NCBI GenBank assembly: GCA_013140455.1
Contig: JABFSU010000046.1
Coordinates: forward strand, 1-62,098
DNA length: 62,098 bases
Direction: 5' to 3'
Source: Nitrospira sp.
GTDB lineage: Bacteria > Nitrospirota > Nitrospiria > Nitrospirales > Nitrospiraceae
This document shows positions 7,781-17,800 of this stretch, piece by piece (positions within the stretch are counted from its first letter, which is position 1; each line of letters opens with the position of its first letter). The position numbers and the translations under genes are program-made. The notes under the pieces were generated by a model. That model did not search any database and was not told where the DNA came from. It saw nothing but the letters and a program-made list of their open reading frames with translations.

Positions 7781-9253
7781 ATGAAGACAGTTCAACCACG
7801 CGCATCTCACGAACAGGGCATTGCGCTTCTGGGGGTCATCATCCTTGCTTTGGTGCTGGCGCTGGTCGGTGCTGCGCTGCTTGACCTGGCAGGCCAAGAG
7901 GCGTCGAGCGTCTCTGGAGCAACCGATGTCGCTGTGGCTCAGGCCGTTGCCGATGCAGCGCAGGATCTGGTCATTGCCTGGTTTCATAGTCCGCACACCA
8001 GCCCATCGGCATTGGCGGCGCTCCTGACCAAGCGGCAGTCGTCATCAGACGGAAGTCCCTCATTTTTCGACCAAGCTGGACGGTCTCAATTTATGGGAAC
8101 TATCGATCGTCCCGATGTGCTGCTCGACGCTTCACGGACTGCAGACCAACATCTGTTGAACGATGCAGGGACAGGAATGTTTCGATTCCTGGAGGATCTC
8201 GGCTCAGTACAAGAGCTGAAAGTCTATGCACCGGGCGCACCAGGTTTGCTCTGTACGGTCGACGCAACGGTCACGACGGCGAACTCTTCCGCGAGACATG
8301 CGGTTTCGATACAACTCAGTGCCCTGGAAATTCCGGCATTGCGGGCCGCGATCCAGGTTGGAGGAAATCTTGGCTTTCCGCAGGTCGCGCCTGAGTCCGG
8401 TGCGCTGGTGCATTGGGGAGATCTGACGATCGGCGGAGACCTGACTGTGCAGCGGGCGGAGGATCTCCCCTCGCAGAGTGACAGCGCACCGGTGACAAGC
8501 GTGAGTTATCGCGACATGTCCCATCGCGAAGACCGATGGTTGTCGATGTGGATAGGGGGACCGGTTCATCTCATGCAACTTTCACCGGGGCAGAGCAGTA
8601 ATGTCGCGTTTCCCTTCAATGTCCATGCGAATCGACATCCGACCCCTGGTGTACGGCGAGATCGCTGGGGGTATGAACAGCTCAAGCAACTGGCCAAACA
8701 ACATGGCACCTACTTGGCAATCGATCGGGATGGTCTGCTCTATCCGAGTGGGTCAGTAGAGCCGGGGCATGGTGTGACGCCCGACGACTATCTTCGCTCA
8801 CGCAGCGTTGGCGATACCCGAGGCTTAATCTTCGTTGACACTCTGGATCAGAAGGCTCCTCGGGCTGACAACCTTGGGGTGGTTCGGTTGAGTGGGGCCT
8901 ATCTTGAAGCGGTCCTTGTCGTGCAAGGCCATGTCATGGCGGGGCCTGCTGGGTCTGGGCAGTTCCTGTCGGTATTAAGCCCTCCTGCCGGAGGAAGCGG
9001 CGCCGCCGGGAGCCGGACCTCCGTTCAACTTTCGGACATTCATCTGAACGGGGCGCTCTATGCCGTCGGGAATATCACCCTTGATCGCTCAATGCGGGTG
9101 TTCGGGGCCGTCGCGGCTGAAGGTACGATTACGACTACTCACCCTGGGGCGACCATGGAGCTATGGTACGACCACGAGATGGGGCGAGGACTGTTTCGCG
9201 GGATTCCGGTTGTCATACGGGCGCCTGGGACCTGGATGGTCCGATATGAATGA
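7781..9253 (+). CDS. Large PilX-like minor pilin or pilus-associated protein (first set)
   Basis: A 490-residue protein with a short N-terminal basic segment, EQGIALLGVIILALVLALVG as a hydrophobic helix, and a following alanine-rich helix. This is the layout of PilX N-terminal domains, which lack the strict G|F cleavage motif. Typical PilX proteins are about 150-250 residues, so this one is roughly twice as long. The extra part contains repeated short beta-type segments such as GDLTIGGDLTVQ and LYAVGNITLDRSMRVFGAVAAEG, suggesting a stacked beta or polymer-like fold. The next gene, a PilB ATPase, starts just past its end, so the two are probably co-expressed. Confidence 0.7.
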   Translation: MKTVQPRASHEQGIALLGVIILALVLALVGAALLDLAGQEASSVSGATDVAVAQAVADAAQDLVIAWFHSPHTSPSALAALLTKRQSSSDGSPSFFDQAGRSQFMGTIDRPDVLLDASRTADQHLLNDAGTGMFRFLEDLGSVQELKVYAPGAPGLLCTVDATVTTANSSARHAVSIQLSALEIPALRAAIQVGGNLGFPQVAPESGALVHWGDLTIGGDLTVQRAEDLPSQSDSAPVTSVSYRDMSHREDRWLSMWIGGPVHLMQLSPGQSSNVAFPFNVHANRHPTPGVRRDRWGYEQLKQLAKQHGTYLAIDRDGLLYPSGSVEPGHGVTPDDYLRSRSVGDTRGLIFVDTLDQKAPRADNLGVVRLSGAYLEAVLVVQGHVMAGPAGSGQFLSVLSPPAGGSGAAGSRTSVQLSDIHLNGALYAVGNITLDRSMRVFGAVAAEGTITTTHPGATMELWYDHEMGRGLFRGIPVVIRAPGTWMVRYE

Positions 9254-9278
9254 CAACGACGTGGCAGAAAGGAGGAGA

Positions 9279-11093
9279 ATGGTGCAGAGTCCAAGCGAAA
9301 AAATCCCCGGCGCGATCCATCCCGACAACATTGAACGTCCAGCACGCAAGAGTCTGCCTGCCCGTATGGAGCGGGAGCGCCGTCTCCTTACGCTGCTGGT
9401 GACTCGTGGTACGCTCAGCCAGGATGAGATGGATGCCGCGTATCAAGCTGTGCAGGCACAAGGCGTTGACCTGGAGTCGCTTCTTCTCGACACCTATCAC
9501 GTAGCCAAGTCGGACTTTGGCGCCGCACTCAGCGAGTATTTTAGCTGTCCGTTTCTTGCGTACGATGAACGCGCCATTCTAGAGGTGGCGCTCCTCAAAA
9601 ATCTGCGCGTTGAGTATCTCCGGAAAAGCGCCTGGGTGCCGATCAAGCGGCAAGGAACGGTAGTGGAGATTCTGAGGACGGATCCACAGGATCTCGATAA
9701 AGATCCGGATATCCGGCGGGCGTTTCCACGGCTGACGATTCGAGTCGTGGTCGGGCTACGGCGCGATCTTGAAAAGTGGTTACTCCTGGCCACAGAGCAG
9801 TCGGCTCGCGGGGCGATCGCGGACATTCTCGGTGAGCTCGTACATGAGGTTTGGAGCGAGGCTGACGGGAAAGTGCAACAGATTACGGAGCACGATTCCG
9901 CCATTGTGCGACTAGCGAATCATTTGATTGCCGAGGCCGATCGGCTCGGGGCCTCGGATATTCATATTGAGCCGTACTCGACCGGACGAGACACCGCCGT
10001 GCGTTTCCGTGTTGACGGGACCTGTTTCCCCTATATGAAGATTCCCTCTAGTTACCGGCGTGCGGTGGTGTCACGTATCAAGATCATGGCCAATCTGGAT
10101 ATCGCAGAGCGGCGCAAACCGCAGGACGGCAAGATTCGCTATCGTCTCGGAAAAGATCGGGATCTTGAACTGCGTGTGGCAACGCTCCCTACAGCGGGAG
10201 AGAATGAAGATGTCACACTGCGACTCTTAACCGCCAAAGCGCCGATGCCGTTGGAGGCCATGGAGTTTATGCCGGGCGTCTTGCAGACTGTGAAAGAGTT
10301 GGCCGAACGTCCACAGGGCATTCTCCTTTGCGTGGGGCCGACCGGGTCCGGGAAAACGACGACCCTGCATGCCCTGTTGAAGCAGGTAAATACCGATGCC
10401 CGCAAGATCGTGACGGCAGAGGATCCGATCGAGCTGACCCAGGAGGGGCTCCGTCAAGTGCAGGTGCATCCTAAGATTGGCTTTACCTTCGCTGCGGCCA
10501 TGCGGGCGTTCCTGCGGGCCGATCCGGATATCATCATGATCGGGGAGATGCGTGATAAAGAAACAGCCGATATCGCGATTGAGGCGTCACTGACAGGTCA
10601 TTTGGTGATGAGTACGCTGCACACCAACAGTGCCGTCGAGACCGTGACGCGCCTGTTGGACATGGGGTGCGATGCCTTCAACTTTTCCGATGCAATGCTA
10701 GGCGTGTTGGCGCAACGCTTGTGCAAGCGCCTCTGTGTGCATTGCAAAGAGGCGTATCATCCGGATCGCCAGGAGTTTGACGACCTGGTTCAGGCCTATG
10801 GAGTGTGTGACTGGGATCGAGTCGAGGTGATGTATTCGCCCGATCTGAACCTCTATCGCGCGCGGGGGTGTGAGCGATGCAATCAGAGCGGATTCAAAGG
10901 CCGAATGGCACTGCATGAGTTGCTGGTCGGTTCCGACGAGGTCAAGCGGTGTATTCAGTCTCGGGCCCGGACGGCGGAGATGGCTGATATCGCGAGGCGT
11001 GAAGGCATGATGACGCTACTTCAACACGGGATTCAGAAAATCTTCGAAGGCGCCACGACCTATAGGCAAGTTCGTGCCGTGGCAGTGAAATAA
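9279..11093 (+). CDS. pilB: Type IV pilus assembly ATPase PilB / GspE family
   Basis: A 604-residue hexameric secretion ATPase. An N-terminal GspE/PilB N1E-type domain occupies about residues 30-170. The core holds the GASDIHIEPY segment (224-233), Walker A GPTGSGKTT (353-361), the Asp box around TAEDPIE, Walker B PDIIMIGE (416-423) and the HLVMSTLHTNSA His box. A four-cysteine zinc motif (Cys486, 489, 531, 534) is complete, as in extension ATPases. An ATG at 9246 overlaps the previous stop, but the ATG at 9279 follows a strong AGGAGG site and is preferred. No PilT, PilC or secretin gene lies in the window. Confidence 0.93.
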   Translation: MVQSPSEKIPGAIHPDNIERPARKSLPARMERERRLLTLLVTRGTLSQDEMDAAYQAVQAQGVDLESLLLDTYHVAKSDFGAALSEYFSCPFLAYDERAILEVALLKNLRVEYLRKSAWVPIKRQGTVVEILRTDPQDLDKDPDIRRAFPRLTIRVVVGLRRDLEKWLLLATEQSARGAIADILGELVHEVWSEADGKVQQITEHDSAIVRLANHLIAEADRLGASDIHIEPYSTGRDTAVRFRVDGTCFPYMKIPSSYRRAVVSRIKIMANLDIAERRKPQDGKIRYRLGKDRDLELRVATLPTAGENEDVTLRLLTAKAPMPLEAMEFMPGVLQTVKELAERPQGILLCVGPTGSGKTTTLHALLKQVNTDARKIVTAEDPIELTQEGLRQVQVHPKIGFTFAAAMRAFLRADPDIIMIGEMRDKETADIAIEASLTGHLVMSTLHTNSAVETVTRLLDMGCDAFNFSDAMLGVLAQRLCKRLCVHCKEAYHPDRQEFDDLVQAYGVCDWDRVEVMYSPDLNLYRARGCERCNQSGFKGRMALHELLVGSDEVKRCIQSRARTAEMADIARREGMMTLLQHGIQKIFEGATTYRQVRAVAVK

Positions 11094-11449
11094 GAGCGGG
11101 TCAGATCTTCTCGCGTCTTCTGTAGTGCCGACAGGCAACGTCCTTCACTAAGTAGTTCTTTCATCGCGGGTGGCTTCCCTTTGGCAGCCCGTCTGTGTCG
11201 CATCTCCAGTCTTCAAACAACCACCATAATATGTAGTGACCGGTTGGGCGTTCGTGTGTCTCTTTATCTCAAGCCCTAATGGGGAGCGCGAGACTGTGCA
11301 GGCTCCCGGCCAAAAATTGTCGGCACATTGCGCGAAAAGCGACCATCACACGCCCAGTCTTATTCTAGATAAACGATTATAAATCAAATGGTTAGTCAAT
11401 GGATAAAGAGCCTCGGTAACGGCATGCCCCTTGCTCGGTTGGGGGTGCC
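11094..11449 (+). other. 356-base non-coding gap between pilB and the second minor-pilin set
   Basis: No convincing gene is visible on either strand. At 11171-11186 the bases TGGCTTCCCTTTGGCA keep the GG-N10-GC spacing of a sigma-54 promoter, but several consensus positions differ. The last 100 bases are much richer in A and T than the surroundings and contain TATAAA near 11378-11383. The gap probably carries the promoter of the gene at 11450. Confidence 0.45.
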
Positions 11450-11965
11450 ATGATGCACTCTAGACCAAACAGGCTGAGCAAATTCCGTTCACGAGAAGGA
11501 GGTTTTACCCTTCTTGAGATCATGATCGTGGTCGTCATTGTTGGGATCGCTGCGGCGTTGGCTGTTCCGAATCTGACGTTTATGTATGCCAAGTACGAGC
11601 TGTATCAAACAACCACGACAGTCTATAACCGCCTCATCATGGCTCGCTCTGCTGCCATTAGCCGGAGCGCTATGATTGTGGCTACACCGGTCAATGTTCC
11701 ATTGGGCCAAGACCAGGTGACGTTTACGGCGCCTCTTGGAGCCGAGACGTTTCCTCTCACTGTGAAGCTTGTTCTTCCGTTGCCGGTCAATCCGATCGGG
11801 TATACGCCAAGAGGACTGAGTACCTCGCCTTTGGCGGCTCAGACGATTCAATTGCAAAGCGTACGCGCCCCCAGTTTGATCTATTCGATCTCACTCGCGC
11901 CTTCGGGGAAAGTGACGTGGTGTCGGCAGGCCATCAACCCTTGTGTGTTGAACACCACATCATGA
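11450..11965 (+). CDS. FimT/GspH-like minor pilin (second set)
   Basis: A 171-residue prepilin-like protein whose leader ends REGG before FTLLEIMIVVVIVGIAAALAV, with Glu at +5. The next helix, TVYNRLIMARSAAISRS, and the beta-rich C-terminus fit GspH/FimT. Two ATGs lie in tandem at 11450 and 11453; either may be used. The C-terminal cysteine pair (WCRQAINPC) could form a disulfide loop. It heads the second minor-pilin operon, which leads through PilV-, PilW- and PilX-like genes to PilY1. Confidence 0.87.
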   Translation: MMHSRPNRLSKFRSREGGFTLLEIMIVVVIVGIAAALAVPNLTFMYAKYELYQTTTTVYNRLIMARSAAISRSAMIVATPVNVPLGQDQVTFTAPLGAETFPLTVKLVLPLPVNPIGYTPRGLSTSPLAAQTIQLQSVRAPSLIYSISLAPSGKVTWCRQAINPCVLNTTS

Positions 11966-12513
11966 AAAGAGGAGCAGTCGAAACCACTATGAAGGTACGC
12001 AACGAAAAGGGTTTCACGCTTGTAGAGGTGCTCGTCTCGGCCGCTATTCTCGGTGTGGGTGTAATGGGTATGGCTGCCATGCAAGGCATCTCGTTTACGA
12101 AGAACGTCGATGCCAACGACCTTTCCGTCATGACAAATGTGGCGGCCGACATGATGGAGCGCATTCAAGGCAACCGGCAGTTTTCCTGGGCCTATAACAA
12201 TTTGGATACCACGGGGCCTGGAAATTGTCTGGCAGGCGGAATCCCCGCTCCTGCGCCGGCCTCGCCATTTTTCTGGGTCGCGCCCTCGATTGCCGCGACG
12301 AGAGCGATTCAGGGCGATTGTGTGCAGTGGCGAACGTTGGTCTTGGCCTCGAACTTATTGAACCCACGGGGCACCGTCCAAGTCGTACCGGTATTGCCGG
12401 CTCGGGCCGATTCAAGCGCTGTCCAAGTGACGGTGCGGCTTCAATGGACAGAACGCACCTCAACACAACGCACGCGCGTGGTGGCGTTTCAGACGGTGAT
12501 CGAACCGGAATAG
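11962..12513 (+). CDS. pilV: PilV-like minor pilin (second set)
   Basis: The prepilin leader ends RNEKG and is followed by FTLVEVLVSAAILGVGVMGM, then AAMQGISFTKNVDANDLSVM and the MMERIQGNRQFSWAYNN segment typical of PilV. The ATG at 11962 overlaps the previous stop, giving 183 residues. An alternative ATG at 11989 has a GAGGAG site 14 bases upstream and gives a shorter, more usual leader of eight residues, so the start is uncertain by 27 bases. PilV helps prime pilus assembly with FimU, PilW, PilX and PilY1, all of which have counterparts around it. Confidence 0.88.
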   Translation: MKRGAVETTMKVRNEKGFTLVEVLVSAAILGVGVMGMAAMQGISFTKNVDANDLSVMTNVAADMMERIQGNRQFSWAYNNLDTTGPGNCLAGGIPAPAPASPFFWVAPSIAATRAIQGDCVQWRTLVLASNLLNPRGTVQVVPVLPARADSSAVQVTVRLQWTERTSTQRTRVVAFQTVIEPE

Positions 12514-12558
12514 AGGCGCCAAGTGGGTACGTATAAAACGAGAGTGCAGGGGGTGCCC

Positions 12559-13785
12559 ATGAGACAATTGTTGGACGGGCAGGAGCAAGGCCAGAAGGGC
12601 TTTACGCTCGTAGAGGTCATGGTTGCAACGATGATGACCACCGCAATTGTGGCGGCGGGGTTCAGCGCGCTTGTTGTGAGCCAAAAGAGTGCGCGTATCA
12701 CCGGACAGGTTGGACAAACCCAGGCGACTGCGCGAACCGCCCTCGACATGATCACGGCGGATCTGAAACTGGCCGGATTCGGGATGCGAGGGCTAACAGC
12801 TGCTGTCGGCGGATGTCATGTGAATGGCACGCCATCGGCACTGATTCCAGGCGACAACAACCCTCTAGGAGCAGACTTCGGGTCAGATACCATCTCCATG
12901 GTCGTTCCGATGACGAATTCGATCACGGCAGTGGGACCGCTCTGGCAGGTTTCCCTTCCGCCTGGGGGAATTATCGGCGGGTTAGGCGGGTCGATTGCGA
13001 ATGTGCCGATGCCAGCCAACGCGACGACCGCGATGGCCAACGCGATTCCGGGTGGCGCAGCCGCTCTTCTCGGCATGTCTGTTTCTTTAGGAGGAGTGTC
13101 TGGTTCGGTCATTCAGGCAGTGAACGCCGGAGGGATGGTGCTGAATCCGGCTATTCCTGGACCCATAGCATTCGGTGGGGGTACGCAGGTCTATCTGCTT
13201 CAGTGCATCACCTATCAAGTGATTCCTCCTCCTGACGCGCTCAATCTCTGTCAGGGTGCTGCGCCTTGTCTGGTGCGGGGGGCTGTTCCGATTGCGATGG
13301 TGGGCCTGGGCGGACCGCCGAACTGTAACCAGATTAATTCGGGCTGCATTCCCATCATGGATGGGGTGGAAGACCTCCAACTAGCCTATGCCTGTGACGG
13401 CTGCGATCCTCGGGTGAATAACGGAATTCCCGACTTGCAGCCGGATGACCTGGATCTGTCCAATCAGTTTGACCAGGCCGATTTCATTACCAATCGGAAC
13501 TGGTTTGGCACGGCCGGCCCCTATGGCACCTACATGACTCCGAACAAAATACGATTGGTTCAAGTCAACATCGTGGCCCGCGAAACCCGAGCCGATCAAG
13601 GTATAGGGGAAGCCAACTCAACCCCGGTGCACAGCACCGTGATTCCTGTTGTCAGCGACCACAATCATGCGAACGGTGTCTTTGCTCTCGGGGATAATGC
13701 CTCTCCGGCACAGCAAGCGGCCTACTTCCAGTTTCGTCGGCGCATCCTGACCAGGACCATCGAACTCCGCAACCAAAGGCTGTAA
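12559..13785 (+). CDS. pilW: PilW-like minor pilin (second set)
   Basis: A 408-residue protein starting MRQLL, with a leader ending in GQKG before FTLVEVMVATMMTTAIVAAG. After the helix comes ATARTALDMITADLKLAGFGMRG, the hallmark start of PilW. The middle is glycine-, proline- and alanine-rich. A cysteine-rich stretch (CNQINSGC and CDGCDP) follows, and the protein ends in YFQFRRRILTRTIELRNQRL. A GTG at 12523 is an alternative start, but the ATG at 12559 gives a better leader. PilW is a minor pilin in the PilY1-containing tip complex. The next gene begins two bases after its stop. Confidence 0.88.
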   Translation: MRQLLDGQEQGQKGFTLVEVMVATMMTTAIVAAGFSALVVSQKSARITGQVGQTQATARTALDMITADLKLAGFGMRGLTAAVGGCHVNGTPSALIPGDNNPLGADFGSDTISMVVPMTNSITAVGPLWQVSLPPGGIIGGLGGSIANVPMPANATTAMANAIPGGAAALLGMSVSLGGVSGSVIQAVNAGGMVLNPAIPGPIAFGGGTQVYLLQCITYQVIPPPDALNLCQGAAPCLVRGAVPIAMVGLGGPPNCNQINSGCIPIMDGVEDLQLAYACDGCDPRVNNGIPDLQPDDLDLSNQFDQADFITNRNWFGTAGPYGTYMTPNKIRLVQVNIVARETRADQGIGEANSTPVHSTVIPVVSDHNHANGVFALGDNASPAQQAAYFQFRRRILTRTIELRNQRL

Positions 13786-13787
13786 TC

Positions 13788-14405
13788 ATGTTGACCTGTC
13801 ATGCGACATCGAGCAAAGACCGGCTGTGCTGTGATGAGCGAGGGACGTCGTTCATGACGGTCATGCTGTTGACGTTGATTACCGGCTCCTTGGGTGTTGC
13901 TGCGCTAACCATGAGCGGGCTTGAAAACTCGATGGCCGGCTCGATTCGCATGGTTGAGGAGGGTACCGATGCCGCGGAGTCCTGTGTGGGAACTGCGGTT
14001 CGCGCGATCCGATTGACGATCGACGACCCGCAAATGACCGGGCCAGCTGCGGTGCTCATTGCTCCGCTCGGCCCTGTGCCCGCCCTTAATCAAGCGGTGT
14101 TCACACAGGAAATAAACGGAACGCTTCGAAATAATTCGGACGTCGCAGTAGGAGCTGGCAACGCGCCGAATCTTACGATGAATGTGAACGGGTACATTGT
14201 GAACGGGGATATCGATTTCCTCTATTCCAAGCAACGGACTGGGAGTGACTTTGCTGATCCAGACAAGCCGACCTTCGATCAGTTCTATCGCGTAGACTGT
14301 GTGGCGGCAAATGCGGCGACAGGGGCTACCAGTCGGGTCATCGTAACCTTTGATTGCCTGAACACCACCGGTGAAGGCTGCGTAAAGCGGGGGAGTAATG
14401 GTTAA
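13788..14405 (+). CDS. pilX: PilX-like minor pilin (second set)
   Basis: A 205-residue protein with a short basic, cysteine-containing N-terminus, then RGTSFMTVMLLTLITGSLGV and AALTMSGLENSMAGS, matching the PilX N-terminal helix, which lacks the classical G|F site. The rest is beta rich with two or more cysteine pairs (CVGTAV early and FDCLNTTGEGC at the end). It is less than half the length of the PilX-like protein of the first set. Its stop overlaps the next gene by eight bases. Position between PilW and PilY1 supports the assignment. Confidence 0.83.
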   Translation: MLTCHATSSKDRLCCDERGTSFMTVMLLTLITGSLGVAALTMSGLENSMAGSIRMVEEGTDAAESCVGTAVRAIRLTIDDPQMTGPAAVLIAPLGPVPALNQAVFTQEINGTLRNNSDVAVGAGNAPNLTMNVNGYIVNGDIDFLYSKQRTGSDFADPDKPTFDQFYRVDCVAANAATGATSRVIVTFDCLNTTGEGCVKRGSNG

Positions 14406-14787
14406 GGGACAACATGGTACGAATGTTGAGATCCTGGATCTTGCAAAGCGCAGTGGTAGTACTTTAACGCTGCTGTGTGGCGTGGTGATTAGTTGTTTGG
14501 TTGCGGTTGTTCTTGTTGCCATAGCCACTCCCTCATCGAGTTATGCCGATGAGCCGCTACCAGCTGCTGCGGCGAGCTATCCGACCGGGAAAATAACGTC
14601 GATTTATGAGCGGACATTCCAGATCGATGGACGCACGGTCAGCCTCGCGCCGGAGGTAGTGCTTGTCGACCGACATGGAGATCCGTTGGCTGTAACAGAT
14701 CTCAGAGTCGATATCGATGTGAAGTATCACATCCAAAAAGGTACAACCGATAAGATCGATTGGATGCTGCTGATTTTGCCTGAATGA
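14398..14787 (+). CDS. Small exported protein between PilX and PilY1
   Basis: A 129-residue protein with one strong hydrophobic segment (about residues 24-43) followed by SSSYADEPL, consistent with a signal peptide or membrane anchor. The mature part, PTGKITSIYERTFQIDGRTV through VDIDVKYHIQKG, is a compact beta-rich domain; the GKITSI..FQIDG pattern is like small OB-type barrels seen in periplasmic proteins. A GGGGGAG ribosome site lies just before the ATG. I do not recognise a named family. Its place inside the operon suggests a role in minor-pilin or PilY1 handling. Confidence 0.7.
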   Translation: MVKGQHGTNVEILDLAKRSGSTLTLLCGVVISCLVAVVLVAIATPSSSYADEPLPAAAASYPTGKITSIYERTFQIDGRTVSLAPEVVLVDRHGDPLAVTDLRVDIDVKYHIQKGTTDKIDWMLLILPE

Positions 14788-14857
14788 CACCCGAATGATA
14801 AAGGTGGGAACAGAGATGCACGACTGCACGCGACTGGAGAGCAAGAGGGAGGGTGCC

Positions 14858-17800
14858 ATGAAACGCCGGAATGTTGCACTTCGTGGAGCCGTCATCGCTG
14901 CGTTGGCCTGTGTGCTCACGGGGCCGAGCATCGGTTCCGCGCAGACGATGGATCAGTATTATGCGGTCCCTCCATTTGTCAGTGATCAGGTACTCCCGAA
15001 CATTATCCTGGTGCTCGACAACTCCGGCAGCATGAGCGGACTGGCTTGTGATTTGTCTAACCCGGCGGATGGAGACTGCAGCGATGCCGGCGACAGGCCT
15101 TTCACAAGCGCGTCCTCTTTCGCAGGGTATTTCGATTCTCTCCTTTGTTACACCTACGATACCGGTGATGCTCGCTTCGAGCCCGCGACGGTAAAGGCGG
15201 CATTGGCGACAGCTTGTTCCGATACTGAATGGGATGGCAACTTCCTAAACTTTGCGACCTTCCGGCGGTTCGATGCCCTCAAGAAATCGATGATCGGGGG
15301 CGATTGTTTTATAGCGAGAGCTGCGGATGGAACCTGTCCAGCGTATGGTGCCCCCGCATTAAAGACAATTCGGGCGCAAGCCACAGGAGTAAATACAGAG
15401 CTAACGGATACGGAATATGCTGGAGGAGCAGGAGCCACTACATATGTTGGAAGAATTCCACTGGCCGACAGGTCTGGGAGTCCCGCAACACTCTGGATCG
15501 GTACCGCCGGGGCGTATTTCTGCATCGATAACGACAATACGTTTAATACTGACTGCGGAGACGGCTACAGCCAACGAAAGTATTGGCTGAAGATTGGCTA
15601 TAGCACCGAGCCAACAGGTGTCATCCAGCAGATCGGAGCGCAAGCTCGGTTTGGCCTCTTTGAATTCAAGCCGGCCGGAGATGGCGCGAGGATGCTGGTA
15701 GGTGTTGGGTCTCGCCAGTCGATTGACTTTTCAGGCTCCACGGTAGAGACGTTCACGACAAATACAGCGGCGATGGTGGATGCGGTTCAAGAGTCGTTTC
15801 CTTCGACATGGACGCCGTTGTCTGAGTCGATCTACGAAACGGTACGGTATATCGCACAAATCAATTCGACCTATCTCACGACGGCGTATGTTTATCCCAT
15901 TGCGTACTCTGGTGGAAACTCCAATGGTGTAGCGTTTGGAGGGGCAGGTGTGGGCTCTATTGGTGCATCAGAAATCACCGCCCTCACCGGGACGGAAACC
16001 TGTCCTGCCGGGTATATCGCGAATGCTTGCGGGCGCGACCCATTCTTCTTTGGCAGCAACCATACCCCGCCCTGGGCATCGACATCGACCCAGGTGACGT
16101 GCTGTAAGACGTTCGTCATTCTGGTCACGGATGGAGAACCAACCCAGGACACGAACATTCCCGCCGGGCTGCAGGATTATGCTCATGGGCAACATGGGCA
16201 ACATTGTGTTGGAGGAAACACCACCATCCATGCACCGAATGGAACCTGCAACACGAATACCTCGACGCCTGCTGCGACGCTCCTGGGCGAGCACAAAACC
16301 GATTATGCCAGCAGCGGAAATCATTACCTCGACGATGTGGCCTACTGGGCGCATACGAACGACATGAGGCCTTGTAGCGGTACGGCTGATGGTACGATCG
16401 CCGTGCTCGGCGTAACCGGCCATTGTTTGCAAGGTTATCAGAACGTCACGTTCTATACCTTCTTTGCTTTTGGAAATATTGCGGGTCGAGAAATCCTGAT
16501 GCACACGGCAAGGCTCGGAGGATTTGAAGATACTAACGGAAATAATCTTCCTGACTTGACCTCGGAGTGGGATAAGGTCATCAACGCGACAGGTGCGCCT
16601 GGAACCGACGGGATCCCTGATAACTACTTTGAGTCTTCCAACGTAGACGATCTGCAAGATCGCTTGATGGCTGCGATTACGGCGATTCTACGAAAGAGTG
16701 CGTCGGGTACGTCGATTTCAGTGTTGGCGACATCGTCCACCGGCGAAGGCTCCATCTACCAGGCCTATTTTTATACGACTGATGTAGGTCAGGGCGGCGC
16801 CAATATCAAGTGGACGGGGTATACCCATGCCTTGTTTGTCGATACCTTCGGGAACTTCCGCGAAGATACCAATCAGGACGGAGTACTGACCTATGACCTA
16901 GATCGGATCATCGTGAGCCGGTACGACAATGACCCGTCCAGTCCGAACTACCAAAAGGTGATGGTTGATAAGTTCGTGGACGTGAACTCGGACGGGGTCG
17001 CGGATAGTACCACACCGGTGTTTACCGGAGACCTTCGGACAGTAATACCAATATGGGAAGCGGGGAAAGAACTGGCGCTGGGTACGTCAGCCTCTCGAAA
17101 AATTTTGACGTGGGTTGATCCTGATAATGATGGCGTCGTCGACGCCGGCGAACAAATTGCATTCACGACGGCTAACTGTGCGGCGCTGCGGGACTATCTC
17201 CGGTACGCAGGCGATGCCTGTTCGGGATCGAGCAATGCCATGAATCTGATTAACTTCATTCGGGGAGATGAGGTGACGGGATTGCGGACGCGCATGATAG
17301 AAGTGCCTGTTGGAAGTGGGAACTTCAAAGTCTGGAGGCTTGGAGATCCCATCCATTCAACTCCCACGGTCGTTGCGGCGCCTAAAGCACGATATGATCT
17401 AGTTTACGGAGATCCCACGTACACCACATTCTATACGCAGTATCGTACGAGACGGCAGATCGTCTATGTGGGAGCCAACGACGGCATGCTCCACGCGTTC
17501 AACGGGGGCTTTTACCACAAGGGGGATAATCCAACGACAGGCGCGACGGTTGAGCATGGTTGGTATACGAAAAATCCGACAGACAATTCCAGCGGTTCTA
17601 ACTTAGGGGCTGAGTTGTGGTCGTTTATTCCGCACCAGCTCTTGCCGCAATTACAGTGGCTGGCCAGGACAGATTACACCCACGTGTACTATGTGGATCT
17701 AAAGCCGACAATCACGGAAGCGCGTGTCTTCACACCTGATGCCGACCATCCTGGGGGATGGGGCACGATTCTCATTGGGGGATTCCGGATGGGCGGCAGT

